Shown piece after piece: positions 42,301-46,989 of a stretch of DNA of 46,989 bases (its first letter is position 1; the number at the start of each line of letters is the position of its first letter). The DNA lies in assembly GCA_009928785.1 (NCBI GenBank), contig SABY01000018.1, forward strand, positions 1 through 46,989, read 5' to 3'. The notes beneath the pieces were generated by a model. The model did not search any database. It saw nothing but the letters and a program-made list of their open reading frames with translations, and was not told the DNA's origin. This stretch comes from Clostridia bacterium (GTDB lineage Bacteria > Bacteroidota > Bacteroidia > Bacteroidales > 4484-276). The position numbers were made by a program, and so were the translations under genes.

Positions 42301-42378
42301 TTGCGCGCTGAGATTTGGTAAGGATAAAAAAAACAGCAGTATCACTGCCATAATTTGTTTTGCGGTTGCCCTGATCAT
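39364..42378 (-). CDS. Fusion of GH3 beta-N-acetylglucosaminidase (NagZ-type) and beta-lactamase-fold serine hydrolase
   Basis: This 1004-aa exported protein has a signal peptide (about 1-25). The GH3 N-terminal domain (about 45-380) has the NagZ acid/base loop KHFPGHGDTDSDSH (219-232) and nucleophile Asp306 (AVTDALDM). A linker domain (about 400-580) follows. The serine-hydrolase domain (about 595-1000) has Ser660-Leu-Thr-Lys663 (SxxK), YSD and HSGFTG. In Bacillus, separate NagZ and the beta-lactamase-fold amidase AmiE act in sequence on muropeptides, so I infer one polypeptide doing both steps in cell-wall rescue. A -7 box at 42440-42447 precedes it. It leads the operon with the membrane protein and rhomboid genes. 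Confidence 0.93.
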   Translation of the reverse strand: MIRATAKQIMAVILLFFLSLPNLSAQTADNSADHFDLRQHEGNAWVDSVFNSLSLKERIAQTMVIRTFSNRDRAFYDSISRIIIKYNIGGLCFFQGDPQQQAQLTKYWQVLSKTPLLITIDAEWGLGMRLKDAWSFPKQMTLGAVTDDELIYRMAYKIGEHCKSIGVQMNFAPVVDINSNPANPVINFRSFGEDPQQVAVKGAAYIRGLQDAGVMACAKHFPGHGDTDSDSHYTLPLLNHSRQVIDKIDLVPFRAAMAAHVSGLMTAHLFIPALDARKDMATSLSDKAIDSLMKQVMSFEGLAVTDALDMKGVTASHQIGEIEKMAYLAGNDILLLPLAIGSAIDKIIKAIDKGEISHKEIDARCRKILTYKYITGLHNFEYDDINIDKIPALVNDAESELITRHIYEQAVTVVKNQRDLLPLQRLDTLRIASLAIGSSVVSAFQKTLELYAPVAHFQAGDAPMAAEISNLRQQLEKYNLIIISLESPRLMPRNNYSVTQAALQLIAEINSLPSRTVLDIFGNAYILRNFGDKKDTDAIVMSYENNELVKEVSAQMLFGATGASGTLPVTVTNAFPAGTGFITKPLKRLRYSIPEEVGIDHRALDTLDRLIEKAIREKAFPGAQMLLAKDGVVFYNKSFGFHTYDKQQPVLADDLYDLASLTKILATTPAIMELHDEGSFDIDQPLSVYLPYLQSGNKSHIITRDIMTHQARLQSWIPFYIKTIKDFKPNPDLYRYKPETGFTTQVADKLYILNIYRDTIFDSIATSKLLKKKEYKYSDLGFILLYDAIQKITATPMDVWMQNEFYKPMGMTTMGYLPLQRFDLHRIVPTENDTIFRKQLVHGYVHDPGAAMLGGVSGHAGLFANANDVARIMQLYLQQGFYGGHQYIKPETIEEFTRQQFPLDDNRRGIGFDKPLPVYDRVGPACKGASAASFGHSGFTGTYAWADPDNQLVYIFLSNRVYPDAGNNGLTKSNLRTRLHQLVYDIIKASTPATTPASLLLNKD

Positions 42379-42439
42379 GATTGCTTTTTTGACGGTGTGT
42401 TGTTGAAACCGTTAATTTTTTTATTTATTTGAAAAGCTG

Positions 42440-42447
42440 CAAAAATA
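42440..42447 (-). promoter_or_regulatory. -7 box of the NagZ-fusion operon
   Basis: TATTTTTG (then C) on the minus strand. It directly abuts the hairpin at 42449-42486, and its T-run is also the U-tract of that terminator. The predicted leader is about 55 nt. Confidence 0.5.
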
Positions 42448-42448
42448 A

Positions 42449-42486
42449 GAAACCGGCGTCAATGGAGGGTCATTAACGCCGGTTTC
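42449..42486 (-). terminator. Terminator after the murB-DUF2752-TM2 operon
   Basis: 11-bp perfect arms (GAAACCGGCGT / ACGCCGGTTTC at 42449-42459 and 42476-42486) lie 16 bp past the TM2 gene stop. On the minus strand the stem is followed by TTATTTTTG. An inner AATG/CATT can extend the stem. Confidence 0.8.
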
Positions 42487-42502
42487 TGATAAATAAATGT
42501 GA

Positions 42503-42850
42503 TTACCGTCGCATCATCATCATTACCTCATCGGCTATCTGGCGGTTGTATTCAAAGGTGATGTTTTGATAATTTACCAGATCGACGATGGTGCCGATGA
42601 AGCAAAGGCCGGCGGTTAAGAGATACAGGATTCCCAGCCCGATGTTTCGGGTCATAAATCGTTGAATGCCTGCAACCACAAAAAATCCCGCCAGTGTGGC
42701 GATCAAAATATGATTGGGGTTCATGCGGCGCGCACGATAGACGCGTGAAAAATCTTCGGCCTGCTCATCAGAAAAGTTGGCCATGAGCTGGTCAAGAAAA
42801 AATAATTCGTTCCCTGTTGCTTCGGGAACATACCTGAATGCTTTGTTCAT
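42503..42850 (-). CDS. TM2 domain protein
   Basis: This 115-aa membrane protein has a soluble helical N-terminus (about 1-45) and two helices typical of TM2 (about 48-68, 71-93), with the short GI..F turn between (AGIQRFMTRNIGLGILYLLTAGLCFIGTIVDL). The C-terminus is basic and Met-rich (MMMMRR). Function is unknown. Its ATG overlaps the DUF2752 stop by 4 bp. The sequence directly before the ATG is AAACATT. A terminator follows. Confidence 0.85.
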   Translation of the reverse strand: MNKAFRYVPEATGNELFFLDQLMANFSDEQAEDFSRVYRARRMNPNHILIATLAGFFVVAGIQRFMTRNIGLGILYLLTAGLCFIGTIVDLVNYQNITFEYNRQIADEVMMMMRR

Positions 42851-43164
42851 AATGTTTGAGTTTTGGATTGATAAATTGAAAATTTGATTAATGAAAATAT
42901 CCTAAAAAAGATGACGATTAATGCGAAAATGCCGAGCGGATGCATGGCCAGAGAAGCCCCAAGGTCGCCCTGCAAAGCCAGATGACAGGCGCGACCCACG
43001 CCGCAGCCGGGGCAGTAATGCCAGCCCAGATTGCTAAACGGACACAAAGTGAAATGCGTGTCGATAGGCATGGGCAGCAGCAGCAACACCACTATCATCA
43101 GCCAGAGCAGTAGTTCCAGATGACGGTTAATCCACCACAGTCCTGTTTTTATCTTTTTATTCAT
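42847..43164 (-). CDS. DUF2752 family membrane protein
   Basis: This 105-aa protein has two hydrophobic helices (about 16-33 and 72-92) and the family Cys cluster Cys41, Cys51-Pro-Gly-Cys54-Gly, with GRAC ending at Cys60, which may bind metal or form disulfides. Function is not known. It is paired with a TM2 protein, as is common in Bacteroidota. It overlaps murB by 8 bp and the TM2 gene by 4 bp. Confidence 0.88.
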   Translation of the reverse strand: MNKKIKTGLWWINRHLELLLWLMIVVLLLLPMPIDTHFTLCPFSNLGWHYCPGCGVGRACHLALQGDLGASLAMHPLGIFALIVIFFRIFSLIKFSIYQSKTQTL

Positions 43165-44191
43165 CGCCAGTAATAATGTTTACTTCCGGTTGCAGCTTTA
43201 CTTCAAAAGCATTTTCCACAGCATTGATAATTTCGTGTGCCAGTGCTAAAATATCTTTACCGGTAGCGGTGCCATAATTTACCAGCACCAGCGCCTGCGT
43301 AGCGCAAACGCCGGCATCGCCACGGCGCAGACCTTTAAATCCAAGCTCCTCGATAAGCCAGCCGGCAGCCAGTTTGTAGTTGCCATCATCGGTTTCGAAA
43401 GCCACTATCCCGGGATATTTTTTGCGTAAGCGCAAATAATGGGCTGCCGAAACTACAGGATTTTTAAAGAAGCTGCCGGCATTACCAATTAAAACCGGGT
43501 CGGGCAATTTGCTGCGGCGGATGTTGCACACCGCTTCGCTTACGGCCACTGCATCAGGCTCCTTTATCTGCATGCGTTCCAACTCCGAAGCGATGGCGCC
43601 ATATTTGACGTTTAAAACCGGGTTTCGTTTCAAACGATAGGTCACCGATAAAATTAAAAACTGATTTAATAATTTATTTTTAAAGATGCTGTCGCGATAG
43701 CCAAAGCGACATTCTTTATTGCCGAATTTCTTAATCTCGCCTGTGGCAAGATTTACGGCAGTGAGCGATTTGAAGCAATCCTTTTGCTCCACGCCATAAG
43801 CGCCAATGTTTTGTATGGGAGCCGCGCCCACATTTCCGGGTATCAACGACAGATTTTCCAACCCGCCCAGCCCCATGTTGATGGTATGCAACACAAGTTC
43901 GTGCCATACGACACCGGCCTGGGCTTCTATCAGAACCTCATCGGCATCTTCACCGACAATGCTGATGCCCTGCGTATTGATGTGAATCACCAGCCCCGGA
44001 AAGCTACCAGTAAAAAGCACGTTGCTGCCGCCGCCCAGAATAAGTTTTTTTTGGCTTGAATATTCTTCGACGTCAAGCAGCTTCTGCAAATCGTCAGGTT
44101 TTTGAAGTTCAACGAAATAGCGCGCAGTAGCTTCGATGCCAAAGGTGTTGAAGTGCTTTAACGACTGATTTTTTAAAATTTCCATATTCAT
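43157..44191 (-). CDS. murB: UDP-N-acetylenolpyruvoylglucosamine reductase (MurB)
   Basis: This FAD-dependent enzyme makes UDP-MurNAc for peptidoglycan. The product is 344 aa of the longer type I (E. coli-like) class. Seen are NTFGIEATARYFVEL, the FAD-binding LGGGSNVLFTGSFPGLVI, IPGNVGAAPIQNIGAYGVE, the catalytic Ser region GNAGSFFKNP, and the end AHEIINAVENAFEVKLQPEVNIIT. The start could be codon 1 or the Met at codon 3 (44185). A TATTTTCG at 44234-44241 is a candidate -7. It leads an operon with DUF2752 and TM2 genes, giving a second peptidoglycan link near the NagZ fusion. Confidence 0.95.
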   Translation of the reverse strand: MNMEILKNQSLKHFNTFGIEATARYFVELQKPDDLQKLLDVEEYSSQKKLILGGGSNVLFTGSFPGLVIHINTQGISIVGEDADEVLIEAQAGVVWHELVLHTINMGLGGLENLSLIPGNVGAAPIQNIGAYGVEQKDCFKSLTAVNLATGEIKKFGNKECRFGYRDSIFKNKLLNQFLILSVTYRLKRNPVLNVKYGAIASELERMQIKEPDAVAVSEAVCNIRRSKLPDPVLIGNAGSFFKNPVVSAAHYLRLRKKYPGIVAFETDDGNYKLAAGWLIEELGFKGLRRGDAGVCATQALVLVNYGTATGKDILALAHEIINAVENAFEVKLQPEVNIITGDE

Positions 44192-44233
44192 AACGCCTTT
44201 TCATTTTCAGGGTTGGTGGTGTGGCACTGCTGG

Positions 44234-44241
44234 CGAAAATA
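44234..44241 (-). promoter_or_regulatory. Candidate -7 box of murB
   Basis: TATTTTCG on the minus strand, a TTCG-type variant of TAnnTTTG. The predicted leader is about 36 nt to ATG 44191. Confidence 0.35.
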
Positions 44242-44462
44242 TAAAAAATGCGGTTTGCGAATCGCAGCAAAGCAAAAAAGAGTGAGGTGGCGGAGGGAGA
44301 ATCTTGGCAGAGATTCGTTTTCTTTACTGCTAACGCTCTGCTGTGATGCGTTGATCAGGAGGAAAGTTTTAGCGAAAGCGAAGAAAGTATTTTATTTTTG
44401 TCGGACAATATCGGTTTTGTTTTCTTACTTTAACCATTGACGCCCCTTTAACAAACGAGAAA

Positions 44463-44945
44463 TTATTTTTCCCCGATTCTTTTTAGAATTTCACTTTTGA
44501 GTTTTTCATTGATCCAAACTTCTTTGTCCGTCAATTCGTCCAGCAACGGTTTTATCTTCTCTATCAATCCATCCGTTTTCGCCTTTGTTAAAACGCCAAT
44601 TGTTCCTGTAACCTTTAAATCAGCGTGTTTTGCATGAAAACGGCCAAGTTTTTCATCAAGTATAATTAAACCAGCATTAAGTTCTGTGGCTAATACGATT
44701 GCTTCGGCTTCTCCGGCATCTAAGTCAAGAAAGTACTTAAGAGCTTGTTTGTTCTGTATTTCAACAATGTTTATCCAATCAATTTTAGATAAATCTTTGT
44801 AATACTCTTTTGATTTCCCTGCTTCAATCTCTTTATATACGGCGGTAGGAATGTAAATCTGTGAATAGAGATTCTGTAGTAATTCCAGTCGATTTAGTTT
44901 TAACAGAGATATTAACGGTGTGGTATCTGATACAATCTTAGGCAT
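44463..44945 (-). CDS. DUF3368 PIN-like nuclease (putative toxin)
   Basis: This 160-aa PIN-fold protein shows the acidic active-site set: Asp7 (SDTTPLI), Glu39 (VYKEIE), the DAGEAEAI motif (about 76-83) and Asp97 (ILDEKLGR). It is paired with an upstream UPF0175 protein, the usual antitoxin/partner, with an 8-bp overlap. RNase toxin activity is inferred from the family. The A/T-rich composition differs from the neighbouring rnf and murB genes and suggests horizontal acquisition. Confidence 0.88.
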   Translation of the reverse strand: MPKIVSDTTPLISLLKLNRLELLQNLYSQIYIPTAVYKEIEAGKSKEYYKDLSKIDWINIVEIQNKQALKYFLDLDAGEAEAIVLATELNAGLIILDEKLGRFHAKHADLKVTGTIGVLTKAKTDGLIEKIKPLLDELTDKEVWINEKLKSEILKRIGEK

Positions 44946-45195
44946 TAGAAATATCTTCTTCTAAATCATCTGTATCAAATCCTGCAAGGATCGAAACATT
45001 GTATTTGGAAAGTAATTCCAGAAAATCAAGTCTCGATAATCCTAAAACTCGGGCTGCTACCCCAGATGATACCTTACCCAGTTCATAAAGTTTTATTAAT
45101 GAAATAGTTTTCATCTCTGACTCAAAATCTTTTCCGCTAATCCGTAAGGTATTAGCCAACGATTCAGGATATGCTATGTTTATCATTCCTTCCAT
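44938..45195 (-). CDS. UPF0175 family protein (putative antitoxin)
   Basis: This 85-aa protein has the UPF0175 pattern: LANTLRISGKDFESEMKTISLIKLYELGKVSSGVAARVLGLSRLDFLELLSKYNVSIL, where the GVAARVLGLSRLDFL part looks like a helix-turn-helix for self-regulation. It is the promoter-proximal partner of the DUF3368 nuclease. A TATAGTTG at 45212-45219 is a one-mismatch -7 box that would give a very short leader. Confidence 0.88.
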   Translation of the reverse strand: MEGMINIAYPESLANTLRISGKDFESEMKTISLIKLYELGKVSSGVAARVLGLSRLDFLELLSKYNVSILAGFDTDDLEEDISNA

Positions 45196-45505
45196 GTTAA
45201 GTTCATTTATTCAACTATAACAAAATCCTGTCAATTCGGTTGCAGAAATAGTTGTTTTTGTATGTTGGCTAACTAATGCCTGACCATAAAGTCTGGTTAT
45301 AAAGATTTCTCCTTTCAAAATCTCGCCTCGCTTTGATTTTTTATTTTAAATGATCTTTATTTTGTTTACTGGGTGAGGGAAGGCGCGTCCGTGCCTTCGC
45401 TCACCCTTACCGAATTTTCACACCTGTTGGTCTTATTGAGCGAAGTAAAACAACTTAATAAAAGCATTTTACATTATGAACAACCACTAACTACATCTGC
45501 CTCCC
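45196..45505. other. 310-bp intergenic region between the toxin-antitoxin pair and rnfA
   Basis: No gene is seen. It contains ATGCCTGACCATAAAGT (45276-45292), similar to the left end of the composite element at 27057, and a degenerate copy of the 33121 hairpin (45371-45406). Confidence 0.55.
45371..45406. repeat. Degenerate copy of the 33121 hairpin
   Basis: GGGTGAGGGAAGGC at 45371-45384 pairs with GCCTTCGCTCACCC (45393-45406) with one mismatch. The left arm matches the 33121 element for its first 17 bases (through GGCGCG). Confidence 0.75.
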
Positions 45506-46084
45506 CTAAAACGCCACCAGATTGGCAAAGCCGCTGAAGGCCAACGCCAGAATGCCCGCAACTACCAATGCTATGGGCATACCGCGCATTCCTTTGGGTA
45601 CGTCCATAAGCTCCAGATGTTCGCGGATGCCGGCAAAAAGCACCAGCGCCAGCAGGAAACCCAATGAGTTGCCCACGGCATACACCGTTCCCGAAATCAG
45701 ATTGTAGTCGCGCTGTATTACCAGCAAAGCCACTCCCAATATGGCGCAGTTGGTGGTGATGAGGGGCAAAAATACGCCCAGCGCCTGATACAATGGAGGG
45801 CTTACCTTTTTCAGAATAATCTCGACCACCTGAACCAAAGCAGCGATGACCAGGATAAAAGATATGGTTTGCAAAAACCCAAGATCGAACGGGTTGAGGA
45901 TATAATTTTGAATGAGCCAGGTAACGATGGTAGCGATGGTCATTACAAAAAGCACGGCACCACCCATGCCTGCTGCCGTAGATATTTTGCCCGACACGCC
46001 CAGAAAAGGGCAGATGCCCAAAAAGTTGGCCAGCACAATGTTGCTAACCAGTACCGTTCCGATGATTATGAGAATGTATTCCAT
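45506..46084 (-). CDS. rnfA: Rnf complex subunit RnfA
   Basis: This 192-aa integral membrane subunit (about six helices) belongs to the Rnf ferredoxin:NAD+ oxidoreductase/ion pump. Hallmarks are VLANFLGICPFLGVSGK, TNCAILGVALL and NSLGFLLALVLFAGIREHLE. The conserved Cys in each of the two half-repeats (FLGICPFLG and TNCAILG) can hold the membrane [2Fe-2S] centre described for RnfA/NqrE. It is the last gene of the operon, 6 bp after rnfE. The homologous Nqr subunit NqrE is the main alternative, but the RnfG type of the neighbour favours Rnf. Confidence 0.95.
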   Translation of the reverse strand: MEYILIIIGTVLVSNIVLANFLGICPFLGVSGKISTAAGMGGAVLFVMTIATIVTWLIQNYILNPFDLGFLQTISFILVIAALVQVVEIILKKVSPPLYQALGVFLPLITTNCAILGVALLVIQRDYNLISGTVYAVGNSLGFLLALVLFAGIREHLELMDVPKGMRGMPIALVVAGILALAFSGFANLVAF

Positions 46085-46090
46085 TTTCGT

Positions 46091-46675
46091 TTAAGCTTTT
46101 TTGGTGATACGGTTTACTAATGCAATCATAAATCCCAGCGCGATAAAAGCTCCGGGTGCCAGGATGAAAACGAGGATTCCGTCGGCGTCGATGAATTTGA
46201 AACCAAACAGAGAAAGGTTGCCCAGCAATTCGCGCACAGCGCCCAACAGCGTCAGCGCCATGGCAAAACCCAGCCCCATGCCCGCCCCGTCGATGACGGA
46301 ACTATAAACGGTGTTTTTGCTGGCAAAGGCTTCGGCGCGTCCCAGCACCACACAGTTGACTACGATGAGCGGAATGAAAATCCCCAATTGTTCGTGCAAG
46401 GCCGGCGCATAACCCGCCATTACCAAATCCACCACCGTAACAAATGATGCGATGACTACGATAAATGTAGGAATGCGCACCTTGCCGGGAACCAGGTCTT
46501 TGATGAGCGAAATCGACAGGTTCGACATCACCAGCACAAAGGTGGTAGCCAGCCCCATGCCCAGCCCGTTAATTGCCGAACTGGTAACCGCCAGCGTGGG
46601 GCACATCCCCAGCAACATGACGAAAACAGCGTTTTCTTTAAAAAATCCTTTAGAAAAATTTTGCCATTGGTTCAT
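46091..46675 (-). CDS. rnfE: Rnf complex subunit RnfE
   Basis: This 194-aa membrane subunit is the paralogue of RnfA with opposite topology (NqrD equivalent). It has VMLLGMCPTLAVTSSAINGLGMGLA and VVNCVVLGRAEAFASKN, again with the paired Cys. About six helices are seen. It stands 9 bp after rnfG and 6 bp before rnfA, consistent with the rnfCDGEA order in clostridia and Bacteroidota. The complex couples ferredoxin oxidation to Na+ or H+ export, supporting an anaerobic or facultative lifestyle. Confidence 0.95.
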   Translation of the reverse strand: MNQWQNFSKGFFKENAVFVMLLGMCPTLAVTSSAINGLGMGLATTFVLVMSNLSISLIKDLVPGKVRIPTFIVVIASFVTVVDLVMAGYAPALHEQLGIFIPLIVVNCVVLGRAEAFASKNTVYSSVIDGAGMGLGFAMALTLLGAVRELLGNLSLFGFKFIDADGILVFILAPGAFIALGFMIALVNRITKKA

Positions 46676-46684
46676 ACTTCCTCC

Positions 46685-46989
46685 TTATTGATTTTGTGGC
46701 GTGTTGGTGGATTGATAGGTTTGATAAGCCCGGTTGACGGCGTCGCAGAAAGCGCGCGAAGAAATAGTGGCAGCGGTGATAGCATCCACCTGGCCGCCGT
46801 CTTTTTTTACAGTGCAATCAAAATCCTTGAGATTTTTACCCACAAACTGATCTTTCCAGTCTGTAGCCATTTTGGTTCCCAAGCCGGGAGTTTCTTTTTG
46901 TTCGAGCACCACAATATTATGAATGGTGCCGTCGGGTGTAAAACCCACCATGAGTTTGATGAGTCCGCTGTAGCCCTCGTAGCTATAGG
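46685..46989 (-). CDS. rnfG: Rnf complex subunit RnfG (5' part cut by window edge)
   Basis: This is the C-terminal portion of the FMN-carrying subunit RnfG (FMN_bind domain). The frame is open through the window end, with YSYEGYSGLIKLMVGF before the internal Met, so a start at 46951 is not real. Seen are VLEQKETPGLGTKM, KKDGGQVDAITAATISS (the Thr in AATIS is the covalent FMN-phosphothreonine site) and AFCDAVNRAYQTY. About half of the protein is missing. Upstream rnfB/C/D are expected outside the window. Confidence 0.92.
   Translation of the reverse strand, partial: YSYEGYSGLIKLMVGFTPDGTIHNIVVLEQKETPGLGTKMATDWKDQFVGKNLKDFDCTVKKDGGQVDAITAATISSRAFCDAVNRAYQTYQSTNTPQNQ

Overview
The window looks like a chromosomal segment of a Bacteroidota species, probably a free-living Bacteroidales/Marinilabiliales-type anaerobe or facultative organism. 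The evidence is as follows. Many intergenic regions carry a TAnnTTTG element (the Bacteroidota -7 box) and there is little Shine-Dalgarno sequence. There is an S46 dipeptidyl-peptidase, a Bacteroidota-type LptD, a GH3/serine-hydrolase fusion, an Rnf complex and a UPF0175/DUF3368 pair. Base composition is moderate. I see no rRNA, tRNA, CRISPR array, prophage or complete insertion sequence, so this is mostly ordinary chromosomal backbone. Both window ends cut genes: an ABC ATPase at the left and rnfG at the right.

Layout. 1-6141: the end of an ABC-2 type ATPase gene, a repeat-filled gap, then an envelope block in which an MCE protein and an N-acetylmuramoyl-L-alanine amidase (minus strand) lie divergent from lptD (plus strand). 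6271-12080: ridA, a dipeptidyl-peptidase predicted to be acidic-specific (DPP11-like), a nitronate-monooxygenase-family flavoprotein and a DEAD-box helicase with a DbpA-type tail. 12207-18748: two small unknown proteins, a PlsC acyltransferase, a GNAT-nitrilase fusion, a methyltransferase, a small membrane protein and an Omp85-like barrel. 18869-25967: a secreted nuclease/phosphatase-fold protein with a duplicated C-terminal module, a giant BNR propeller protein and a GT39-type glycosyltransferase. 26244-33016: pcm, a Gfo/Idh/MocA oxidoreductase, a lipoprotein, a sugar-1-phosphate transferase and an S9 peptidase lipoprotein. 33202-37487: an isolated RhuM gene, a FetAB-like ABC exporter and an AsmA-like protein. 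37892-44191: rhomboid protease, membrane protein and a NagZ/beta-lactamase-fold fusion in one run, then murB-DUF2752-TM2. 44463-46989: a toxin-antitoxin-like pair and rnfA, rnfE and rnfG (partial).

The recurring theme is the cell envelope: LPS export (LptD), phospholipid transport and synthesis (MCE, PlsC), outer-membrane biogenesis (Omp85), peptidoglycan synthesis and recycling (MurB, amidase, NagZ fusion) and surface polysaccharide (sugar transferase, GT39). Secreted peptidases (S46, S9) point to peptide scavenging.

The most unusual material is between the genes. There are several families of strong palindromes, including a composite element with a 25-bp perfect hairpin and three 47-bp tandem units. 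Four small-protein genes share an almost identical leader (AAACATT directly before ATG). A 27-bp near-perfect palindrome lies inside the rhuM coding sequence, and a terminator U-tract doubles as a -7 box.
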